From: Patescibacteria group bacterium UBA6489
GTDB lineage: Bacteria; Patescibacteriota; Gracilibacteria; BD1-5; UBA6164
Assembly (NCBI GenBank): GCA_002435385.1
Contig: DJMN01000025.1
Span: 31,319 to 41,736, forward strand
DNA length: 10,418 nucleotides
Direction of reading: 5' to 3'
Shown here: in pieces, positions 1 through 7,572 of the stretch
How positions within the stretch are numbered: the first letter of the stretch is position 1
How the letters are laid out: each line of letters begins with the position of its first letter
Made by a program: the position numbers and the translations under genes
Notes under the pieces: model-generated
The model's database searches: none
The model's input: the letters and a program-made list of their open reading frames with translations, nothing else
Told to the model about the DNA's origin: nothing

Positions 1-1493
1 TTTGATGTTAGTTTAGTATTACATAATTTTTCTTGTTTTGATAAGTCTTGTTTTATTCCTTCTATCTTTTTTTCAGAAATATTTAGGTTTTTATATACAT
101 CTTTTAAGAATTTTTTTGTATCTAATACATCACTTTTTCTTTTTTCCCACCTTTTTTGTTTAATAAGTTCTCTTAAAGCCCTGATTCATTTTTTAGGGTA
201 ATCATATTCCATTAAATCATTTTGTTTTAGTAATCTTCTTGCTCATAGAACTGATTTATCTCACATAAAAGACACCATCATAAAATATTCAGGATGTTCT
301 TTTTCAAAGTTAATTACCTTAGAGGCTACATGTTCTACATCTGTTGATGCTTGAGGAGTTAAACAAACTATAATTCATACCTTTTCATTAAGTTTTGTAA
401 TATTTTCTAAAATATCTTTATAACGAACCGAAGTTGCATCTCATATAATATCCAAAGGATTATTCATACTTGAAGCCTCTGGCATATTTGTCTTTAGAAT
501 TTTTTGCTCTTCTGGTGAAAATATTTTTAAATCTACATTATTGTATTCACAGTGATCTGTTGCCATTACTCAAGGACCTCATGCATTTGTAATTATAACT
601 AACTCTTCAGGAATCTCCATTCAAACAGTTTTTGAAAAAGCATGAGACCGAAGAAAAAATCTTTCTAAAGCAGATGTTGTATGAATTCAAGCATCTCTAA
701 AAGCTGTTTCCATAACTACATTTTCTCAAGATAATGCTCAAGTATGAGAACTGGCAGCAGCCTGTCATTTTTTTGAAATTCAAGATTTAACAAGAACTAT
801 AGGTTTTTTCTTTGTTAACTTTCTTGCTATTTCATAGAATTTTCTACCATTCTCTAGGCTCTCTAAGTAAATAACTATAACCTCTGTTTTTTCATCATCT
901 TCCAGATTTTTTAGTAAATCATTTTCATTTATATCAGACTTATTTCACATTGAAATTATTTTTGAAAATCCCAAGTTCATATTATTAGCCCAGTCAGTCA
1001 AAGCTACAGCCATTGCTCAGCTTTGAGAAATCATAGCAATGTTTCCACTTATTATTTCTTTTCATCCAAAAGATAGGTTTAGGTTTTTATGAGCATCAAT
1101 ATAACCTAAACAGTTTGGTCAAAGAACTCTGATACCATATTTTTTTGCTATACTTTTCATTTCTTCTTCTCACTCTATATTTCACATTTCTTTAAATCAA
1201 GCTGAGATTATAATAACTCTTTTTATTCATTTCTCTCCACATTCTTTTAAAGATTGGTTAACGAATTTTGCAGGAATTGTTATAACTGCTATATCTGGAG
1301 TAAAAGGAAGTTTTTCAATGCTTTCATAAAAAGTAATATCATCAAAACTTCATCATTTTGGGTTAACTCAAGCTTTTTTTCATCTAAAGTTTTTTATATT
1401 TTTTAATAGGTCGTTTCAGATTTTTCCAGCTGCTTCAGAAGCTCAAATTATAGCTACTGAATTTATATCAAAAAAATTTATGTTTGTTTCCAT
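1..1493 (-). CDS. ADP(NDP)-forming acyl/acetyl-CoA synthetase, CoA-binding and ligase domains; C-terminus cut by window edge
   Basis: Probable acetate--CoA ligase (ADP-forming), which turns acetyl-CoA, ADP and phosphate into acetate, CoA and ATP in the cytoplasm. Read with TGA=Gly, 497 codons are open from the ATG to the window edge with no TAA or TAG. Residues about 8-125 form a CoA-binding Rossmann domain (AIIGASEAAGKIGN, then VNPKGSFDD, ending near VLGPNCLGYID). A succinyl-CoA-ligase-like domain follows (NIAMISQSGAMAVAL). SSHTGAL carries His250, which aligns with the phosphorylated histidine of the family, and the motif TNAGGPGVMATDH is typical. The last ~50 residues are a Lys/Glu-rich stretch. 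Stand-alone alpha subunits are about 460 residues, so this is either a fused alpha-beta enzyme whose ATP-grasp half lies outside the window, or an extended alpha subunit. Many of the glycines are TGA. No Shine-Dalgarno is visible. The family call is secure; the acyl substrate is inferred. Confidence 0.9.
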
Positions 1494-1523
1494 ATAAAAT
1501 AGGGGTTAAAAATTAATTAATGG

Positions 1524-1551
1524 ATTATAGTAAAATAATTATATATTCCAA
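1524..1551 (-). promoter_or_regulatory. Predicted sigma70-type promoter of the acyl-CoA synthetase gene
   Basis: On the minus strand TTGGAA (1551-1546) and a perfect TATAAT (1529-1524) are 16 bp apart. Transcription would start near 1517, leaving a leader of about 24 nt before the ATG at 1493. The flanking DNA is very AT-rich, so chance matches are possible, but this is the best -35/-10 pair in the 110-bp gap after pflA. Confidence 0.5.
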
Positions 1552-1603
1552 TTTTAAATTACAATTTAATATATATTCAATATTAGGTTATATTCTATAA
1601 AAA

Positions 1604-2332
1604 TTACCTTCTTATAAATACATTTTTAATATGTTTTTCTAAAATATTTTTTGCTTTGAGACACGCCTCCATATTTGGAGGAATTACCTCATCTAGCATA
1701 TATTTTAATCAAAGCTCTTTCCATTTATAAACTCAAAGTGTATGGTATGGAAGAATCTCAAGTCTTTGCATATTTTTAAAATCTTTCAAAAAATCTCACA
1801 AATCATTTAGATGTTTTTCATCATCTGTATATCAAGGGAGTAATACATGTCTTACCCAAAAAGGTTTATTTATTTTCTCAAGATATTTCGCAAAATTTAG
1901 GACATTTTCATTCCCGACTCAGGTCAGTTTCTTATGTTGTTCTTCATTGATATGTTTTATATCAAGCAAAACTAAATCTGTATATTTTAACAATTCTTCA
2001 ACATCTTCGTTAAAAATATGTCAGTTTGTATCTATTATTACATTGTATTTTAATTTTTTTAATTCTTTAAATATTGGTAATAATTCTTTTGCTTGTAATA
2101 AACATTCTCAACCTGAAAATGTAAGTCATCATTTTGTTCAAAAATATGATTTTGACTTTTGAGCTAAAGAGATAATATCTTGCTTTGTCATTTCTTCTCA
2201 TCAAGATAGTTTTATGGTATCTGGATTATGACAGTAAAGGCATTTCATTAAGCATCATTGCATAAATACAACAACTCTTATTCACGGTCATTCATGAGTT
2301 CAAAATGTTTCTATAGAGTGTACTTTTATCAT
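1604..2332 (-). CDS. pflA: Pyruvate formate-lyase activating enzyme (radical SAM)
   Basis: PflA uses S-adenosylmethionine and a [4Fe-4S] cluster to abstract hydrogen from the radical-site glycine of PflB, switching it on under anaerobic conditions. The 242-residue product (E. coli PflA is 246) opens with HSIETFGTHEGPGIR. It has the radical SAM cluster motif C27-x3-C31-x2-C34 (GCLMKCLYCHN), then TFSGGE, DTNGH, DLVLLDIKH, a GVGNE segment and ILPYHTLGVYKW near the C-terminus, all in the order of the E. coli enzyme. About 15 of 17 glycines are TGA, including Gly26 before the first cluster cysteine and one of the SGGE pair. The ATG lies 10 bp after the stop of the HEPN-like gene, so the two are almost certainly cotranscribed. 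No Shine-Dalgarno is visible. Stop is TAA. Confidence 0.95.
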
Positions 2333-2342
2333 GTTTTTTTGT

Positions 2343-3644
2343 TTAATTGTTTTTAAAATTTACTATATTAGTTGCTAAATTTTTAATACAAGATTCAATA
2401 TAATTATTTATTTTTGATTTACTATCTAATCTTTGTTTAGTAATGTTATTTATTATATTTACAAAATATAGTCAAAGTTTCATAGTTTCTTTATTTGAAT
2501 CTAGTCAGAGATTTAAAAACGTTTTGTTTTCATGAACTATTTTATTACGAATCCTATATAATTCATCATATCAGTAAGCTTTATTCTCAAAATCATTTCA
2601 ATTATTAAATCAAGATAATATTGTAATATGAATTCTATGATCCTTACCTTTTTTATTTCATAAAAATGAAAGAGCATCTATTGCATAAATTATTTGTAAG
2701 AATCTGGCTTCTTCATTTACATTATAAATGCTTTGACAAAAAGAGCGAAAAGAATATCTATATAAATTATAAAAATCATTATTAATATCTTTGTAAATAT
2801 TATTACAAATCATATTGGTTTCTGGAGATATCCGTCAATGATTAATTTCAGCTCATAGCCAATTATTTACAACAGTTAGGATATGAGATTTTCAACAAAG
2901 TATTTTTCAATATTTAAAAGTTGGGTATCAATTATCTAGTTCTTTAATATAAGCATAAGAAAAATTATTTGACATCTGTCATGCTAATCAAAATGTCCAA
3001 TAAATATTATGTAAGTTAAGATTTTCAAAGCGAAGTAAGTCAAGTCATTTATCTGCCTCTTCTATAAGGATTTTTATTAATTTTTCTGTATTCTGAATAC
3101 TAGTCTTTGATTTATATAATAATGATTTATTTATATCCATCTGAAAATCAATTAAAGTAAAACTTAAAAAATCTAAATTATCTCAAAGTGGAGTATTCTT
3201 TTCATCTGATAATTGTAATTCTTGTAAAAATCACAACTCATGATTTATTCAGGTAATATTAACTCAATCTATAGCAGGATAAAAAGAAAATTTTCATATT
3301 TTTATTTTTGTATGTAAAAGGACTTTTTCAACTGGAACTATAACCCTAATATTAATTTTATTTCCTTTATTTATTTCAGCTAATTTTAAATTCATCTCTG
3401 AGATTTCTATTTCTTCAAATTCAAAATCAGGAAAATTTTTTTTAAATAAAATGAGAGTTTTCCATTTATTATAGTTTTTGTTTGAAAAAGTTATTCAATC
3501 TCATTCAGGAAATAAGCTTATAAAATATCATTCTCTTCTAATATTTTCTATTGCTTTTTTTATCTCATTAGATGAAACAGAGTTTTGTTTCCATAAAATG
3601 TTTCAATTAATATCATCTTTTTGATGTAAGAATAATACTTTCAT
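2343..3644 (-). CDS. HEPN-domain protein (Apea-like), possible RNase, inside the pfl cluster
   Basis: A 433-residue protein, readable only with TGA=Gly (23 of 25 glycines are TGA), ending in TAA. I do not recognise the N-terminal ~300 residues, a mixed region rich in aromatic and charged residues with no membrane segment or signal peptide. The C-terminal ~120 residues look helical: QIIYAIDALSFLGNKKGK, then YDELYRIRNKIVHE. The latter holds R366-x4-H371, the R-x4-6-H motif of HEPN domains, which in active members cleaves RNA. The spacing from the LxxLL-like helix to RNKIVH resembles Apea-like HEPN proteins. It starts 86 bp after pflB and ends 10 bp before pflA, so it is probably part of that transcript. 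Glycine codon use matches the pfl genes, so it is not a recent import from a standard-code genome. The HEPN fold is a moderate call; RNase activity and target are unknown. Confidence 0.65.
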
Positions 3645-3645
3645 G

Positions 3646-3668
3646 ATTTTCTATATATTTTAGAAAAT
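3646..3668 (-). promoter_or_regulatory. Hairpin directly upstream of the HEPN-like gene start
   Basis: A perfect 8-bp inverted repeat (ATTTTCTA at 3646-3653, TAGAAAAT at 3661-3668, 7-nt loop) ends one base before the ATG at 3644. In the transcript it would place the ribosome-binding region in a stem. The stem is weak because it is AT-rich. Confidence 0.35.
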
Positions 3669-3693
3669 TAAATGTATCTTTTAAAATTCAAAA

Positions 3694-3730
3694 TTTTACT
3701 ACTTTAGTATTATTTATTTTTAAAGTAAAA
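3694..3730 (-). repeat. Imperfect inverted repeat just after the pflB stop
   Basis: TTTTAC (3694-3699) and GTAAAA (3725-3730) form the outer arms, with inner TTTA/TAAA pairing. It directly follows the TAG stop of pflB. It has no GC-rich stem or clear U-tract, so it is more likely an mRNA stabiliser or chance feature than a strong terminator. Confidence 0.25.
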
Positions 3731-5914
3731 CTACATCTTCTCATGAAAAGTCCTCTCAATTACCTCCTTTTGATGAGCTTTTGAAAGCCTATTAAAAATA
3801 ACAGCATATCAAGAAACCCTTATAGTTAATTGTGGATACTTCTCTGGATTATTATAAGCATCAACAAGCATCTCTCTATTCATAACATTTACATTTAAAT
3901 GATGAGCATTATGTGAAAAATATCATCAAATTACACTAACAAGATTTTCAATTTGTTCTTCTTTATCAATTCATAAAGCTGTTGGAATAATTGAAAAAGT
4001 ATTTGAAATACCATCCTGAGCAGATTCATAGCTTAATTTTGCAACAGAATTCAAAGAAGCAATAGCTCATTTAGAATCCCTTCAATGCATAGGATTAGCT
4101 CAAGGAGCAAAAGGCATTCAGGCTTTTCTTCAATCTGGAGTAGTTCAAGTATTTTGACCATACATCACATTTGAAGTGATTGTTAAAAGTGATAAAGTAG
4201 GTTTTGCATTTTTATAAGCCTTATATTTTTTTAATTCATTAGAAAAATACTCAGTAATTTCTTTGGCAATATCATCAACCCTATCATCATCATTTCCGTA
4301 CTTTGGAAAATCTCATTCAATCTCAAAATCCTTTGCGATTCCATTTTCATCTCTAACTGGTTTTACTTTTCCGTATTTTATAGCTGACAAACTATCTGCA
4401 ATTATTGAAATTCAAGCAGCCCCATAAGCTATGTCTACTCAATAATTTGTATCAATAAAAGCCATTTGAGCTCTCTCATAATAATATTTATCATGCATAT
4501 AGTGGATACAGTACATAGTTTTTGCATAAACTCTAGCCACTTCTGACATTGTTTTTTTGAAATTCTCCATTACTTCATCATAGTCTAATACATCATTTTT
4601 AAGTTTTGGAATCTCTTTCATAACTTGTTTTCATTCTTCTTCTTTTCACTCGTTTATAGCTAAAAGCAAAGTCTTTGGTAAATTACATCTTGCTCAAAAA
4701 TGTTGAATTCTTTTTCAAATCTCTTGATAAGAAACACAACAAGCGATTCAATAATCATCTCATCATCTGCATTTTCTCATAAGATCATCATTCTCATATT
4801 GAAGAGAAGATGTATCTATAGAAACTTTTGCACAGAAATTTTTAAATCACTCTGGTAATTTTTCACTCCATAAAACTGTTAAGTTTGGTTCTGGAGAAGG
4901 TCATAAATTATATAGAGTCTGCAAAAATCTGAATGAAGTTTTTGTTACTTTTGTTTTTCAATCACGGAACATTCCTCAAATTGATTCTGTAACCCAAGTT
5001 GGATCTCAACCAAAGATCTCATCATAAGCACCTGGTCTCAAATGTCTAACAAGTCTTAGTTTCATAATAAAATGATCAACCATTTCTTGAGCTTCCTCTT
5101 CTGTTATAACTCCGTCTTTTAAATCTTTTTCTATATAAATATCTAAAAAAGAAGAAACATTTCATAAACTCATAGCAGCTCAATCTTGTTCTTTTACTGC
5201 TGCTAAATAAGCAAAGTAAACCCATTGAATAGCTTCTTTAGAATTCTCTGCTGGTCTTGAAACATCAAATCAGTAAAAACTAGCCATTTCTTTTATGTCT
5301 TTTAATGCAAGATATTGTTTTGTTAACTCTTCTCTTAGTCTTACTTTATCATCATCTAAAGGATCAGTTAAAGTTTTATAATCAGCCATTTTTTCCTCCA
5401 TAAGTTTGTCCACTCAATATAAAGCTAACCTTCTGTAGTCTCAAATAATTCTTCATCTAGCATAGTTATCTGGTAATCAGGTTATTATGTGAGTTTTTCT
5501 ATACAGCCTTGATTCTTCGTCATAAACTGAAAATACTCAGTCATTATGATTTTGAGTGTACTTAAAAATATCTTTTACTCTTTCTGGTAATTCATATCAT
5601 TTTTCTAGTAAAGCCATCTCAACAACTCTAACTCAACCAAAAGGTTTTATTGCTCTTTTCAAAGGAGCATCTGTTTGTAATCAAACTATTTTCTCTAAGT
5701 CTTTTATAATGTATCATGGTTTATGTGCTGTGATATTTGAAATATTTTCATTATCAACTGATAAACATCATTTATTTTTTAATTCTTCTTCTAACAACCT
5801 AAGGCATTCTTCCCACAATTTTTTTGTAGCTTCTGTTGGTCAAACCAAGAAGCTATCGTCTCATGTATAGGGTGTTATGTTCTCATATACAAAATCTCTT
5901 ACGTTTATAGTCAT
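3731..5914 (-). CDS. pflB: Formate C-acetyltransferase (pyruvate formate-lyase)
   Basis: This glycyl-radical enzyme converts pyruvate and CoA to formate and acetyl-CoA. The 727-residue product (E. coli PflB is 760) matches the family throughout: NVRDFVYENITPY at the start, GYIIKDLEKIVGLQTDAPLKRA, GRIIGDYRRLALYG, and DDYGIACCVSY with the catalytic pair Cys392-Cys393. Next come MPFAPGANPMHGRDSKGA and SHNAHHLNVNVMNREML, then QLTIRVSGYAVIFN. Gly702 in RVSGYAV is the radical site, 25 residues from the C-terminus (26 in E. coli), and it is encoded by TGA. About 40 of 51 glycines are TGA. The frame from ATG 5914 to TAG has no TAA or TAG. A promoter candidate lies upstream and no Shine-Dalgarno is visible. 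The HEPN-like gene and pflA, its activase, follow on the same strand. Confidence 0.97.
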
Positions 5915-5936
5915 GTGTTACAAGTTATGTTGTAAA

Positions 5937-5975
5937 TTACCTAAAATATTTATCTTAGGTAAGGTAAATATTTTA
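5937..5975 (-). promoter_or_regulatory. Overlapping inverted repeats in the pflB leader/promoter
   Basis: Two perfect inverted repeats share bases. TTACCTAA (5937-5944) pairs with TTAGGTAA (5955-5962). TAAAATATTTA (5942-5952) pairs with TAAATATTTTA (5965-5975). They overlap at 5942-5944, so they cannot form fully together. The outer right arm overlaps the predicted pflB -10 element, which fits an operator. The inner repeat would lie at the 5' end of the leader RNA. The regulator is unknown. Confidence 0.4.
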
Positions 5976-5997
5976 AGATGATTCTTGGAAAAATCAA
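5970..5997 (-). promoter_or_regulatory. Predicted promoter of pflB
   Basis: On the minus strand TTGATT (5997-5992) and TAAAAT (5975-5970) are 16 bp apart. Transcription would begin near 5963, about 50 nt before the ATG at 5914. It lies between the terminator of the upstream ATPase and pflB, where a promoter is expected. The match is moderate and the region is AT-rich. Confidence 0.4.
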
Positions 5998-6020
5998 ATT
6001 TTTTCTGATTTTAAAAAAAA

Positions 6021-6065
6021 TAAAAAAGAAGCTAAAAAGAAACGATTATAATCGTTTCTTTTTAG
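6021..6065 (-). terminator. Rho-independent-type terminator after the ATPase gene
   Basis: A perfect 34-bp palindrome (6032-6065, centre TTATAA) gives a stem of up to about 15 bp ending in CTAAAAAG...CTTTTTAG. In the minus direction it is followed by a T-rich tract (TTCTTTTTTATTTTTTTT, roughly 6029-6012). It lies between the ATPase gene and pflB and separates the two transcripts. The stem is AT-rich apart from its ACGAT/ATCGT core. It could also fold on the plus strand, where the U-tract is short. Confidence 0.7.
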
Positions 6066-6081
6066 TTTTTAAAGTTTAGAT

Positions 6082-6144
6082 TATACAAAAATCAATGTAT
6101 TTTACATAGTGCTGTATACAAAAATCAACTATTTTTGTATAGTG
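6082..6144 (-). repeat. Two tandem 30-bp hairpin repeats, 33-bp period
   Basis: Units at 6082-6111 and 6115-6144 share TATACAAAAATCAA at one end and TAGTG at the other. In the second unit TATACAAAAAT (6115-6125) and ATTTTTGTATA (6131-6141) form a perfect 11-bp inverted repeat with a 5-nt loop. The first unit differs in the pairing arm, but as minus-strand RNA the stem is kept by two G-U wobbles, whereas as plus-strand RNA it has A-C mismatches. This suggests hairpins in the 3' end of the ATPase transcript, though protein-binding sites are also possible. Confidence 0.6.
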
Positions 6145-6198
6145 AATTTATGAAAAAGTGTAATGGGGGAATAAAAATAAGCGGAATAGAAATTACTA

Positions 6199-7400
6199 CT
6201 AACTCAAAAATCCAAAACTCCATAATGGAATTTGATTTCAAATTGGTAGAACAAGATCATCTTTTACAATAAAAGCATTTTGTAAATTTTTTATTTGAGC
6301 TTGTTTTTTATTTTTTCCTCATACTTCAAAAAAATATTTTTCTCAGTCAATATAAGTCATAAAATCTCCATCTTTAGAATAAAAAATATTATTTTTATAA
6401 ACTACTTGATTTACAAAAAATATTTCTCTAATAGTTCAAATTTCAACTTGTTTTCAAATAGAATTATTAAAATAGTAAATTAAGTTTGAATTATCTAGAT
6501 ATAATTTATTTGCTTTTCTTATCATCTTGGAAATGACTCAGTCTGAATATATTGATTTGATTATTCAAATTTCATTCAGGATTTGTAAATATGAAGAAGT
6601 TGTATCGTATGCTATTGCCAGTTTATTTTTTAGTGAATTTATACTCAATTCTCATGGAAGAGAAAAAGCATAAAACATAATTATTAGTTTGAATTTCTCA
6701 AGGTTAGTGGTATCTAAACTATAAAAATTAGAAATATCTTCATAAATTAGTTTATCAAGGATTCATCATATTTTATTATAATATGTTTCTGTAATTTCAC
6801 TTTCAAAGGTGAAAGGGTAGTATCAGCTTTTTAGATAATTTTTAAATAAATAGATTATTTCATCTCAAATTGTTTGGTAGATTTCGTTTGTTTGATCTCA
6901 TTTTATAACTTGCTCTAAAGATAGGATTGGAAAAATTTGTTTTTTGGTTTTGTTTATGTATTCCATAAATGAAAGTCATTGCATTTTTACAAGACTTACT
7001 CTTCTAGAAAGGTCGTATTTTCAATTTATTAAATCTATACTACTACTTCAAAAAAATATTATTTTTATGTCAGGAAAGCTGTCATAGATATTTTTTAGTT
7101 CTTGATTCCAGTTTTTGTATTTATGGATTTCATCAATCGCAAATAGTTTTATATTTTCATCAAAATATAGTTTTCTAACTGTCTCTAGGAGTCAATCATT
7201 TAGAACAGATATATCATCAGCTGAGAAGTAAATTTTGTTTTTTAGGTATTGCAAGATTAATGTTGTTTTTCAAACTCATCTTTGTCCGACTATTCAGATT
7301 AGTCTTTGTGTCCAGTCTATTTCACAATAAACAGATCTTATAAAGTCGGTGTTTATAAGATTTATGAGTCTTGTTGATGTGTTGAGTAGTTCATTTTCAT
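6199..7400 (-). CDS. AAA_14/DUF4143-type ATPase, start frame disrupted
   Basis: A P-loop ATPase of the AAA_14 plus DUF4143 architecture, a family common in bacteria and archaea with poorly known function. With TGA=Gly (about 20 of 24 glycines) about 399 residues are open to a TAG stop. Walker A is GIVGQRGVGKTTLI near residue 35. Walker B is KLFAIDEIHKYKNW, and IIFFGSSSIDL is a sensor-like segment typical of AAA_14. The DUF4143-like C-terminal half is recognised by order and length only. The frame has no ATG, GTG or TTG between the upstream TAA (7422-7420) and Walker A. The only well-placed ATG (7400-7398) is one base out of frame, and its own frame stops after 12 codons. One extra base there would give a normal N-terminus (MENELLN...). 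This could be a frameshift mutation, a sequence error or a non-AUG start. It has its own promoter and terminator. Confidence 0.75.
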
Positions 7401-7447
7401 ATAGTGTACTGTAAAGATTTTAAATATTTTTTACAGTATACTGTAAA
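7400..7447. promoter_or_regulatory. Palindromic operator candidates at the ATPase promoter
   Basis: TTTACAGTATACTGTAAA (7430-7447) is a perfect 18-bp palindrome overlapping the -10 element. A second, imperfect copy (TATAGTGTACTGTAAA, 7400-7415) keeps one half-site, TACTGTAAA, exactly 32 bp away, about three helical turns, and reaches the start codon. The pair looks like a repressor site with cooperative binding. The binding protein is not identifiable here. Confidence 0.5.
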
Positions 7448-7463
7448 TTTGAGAGAGATGCAA
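7435..7463 (-). promoter_or_regulatory. Predicted sigma70-type promoter of the ATPase gene
   Basis: On the minus strand TTGCAT (7463-7458), a 17-bp spacer and TATACT (7440-7435, 5 of 6 to consensus) form a promoter with a predicted start near 7428 and a leader of about 28 nt. The -10 lies in the centre of the 18-bp palindrome, so binding there would block transcription. Confidence 0.55.
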
Positions 7464-7572
7464 TTTTGTTTTGGTGGATTTTTTAACCTTTCTTGAAAAA
7501 ATAATTCTTTGGGTTGTGTGATATAAGTCAAATAATTTCTTAAGATTGGAAATAACTAAGTTATAGTTTAAT

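Noticed and set aside
1947..2162. Plus-strand open frame of 71 codons
   Set aside because: It lies entirely antisense to pflA, whose product is unambiguous, and its product is low-complexity with no family resemblance.
4439..4621. Minus-strand 60-codon frame
   Set aside because: It is an internal part of pflB bounded by a TGA glycine codon.
5556..5870. Plus-strand open frame of 104 codons
   Set aside because: It is antisense to the N-terminal part of pflB, which matches the family residue by residue in code 25.
5990..6012. Inverted repeat AAAATCA/TGATTTT as an FNR-type anaerobic regulator site
   Set aside because: The arms and the 9-bp spacing do not fit the TTGAT-N4-ATCAA consensus, and short AT-rich repeats are expected by chance here.
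6082..6144. CRISPR array
   Set aside because: There are only two units with a 3-bp gap, no spacers and no cas genes; the repeats are better seen as hairpins.
6295..6483. Plus-strand open frame of 62 codons rich in Phe, Ile and Asn
   Set aside because: It is antisense to the ATPase gene; the composition is what AT-rich antisense DNA gives.
7544..7562. Short inverted repeat ATAACT/AGTTAT as the helicase terminator
   Set aside because: The arms are only 6 bp around one central base, and no T-run follows on the minus strand.
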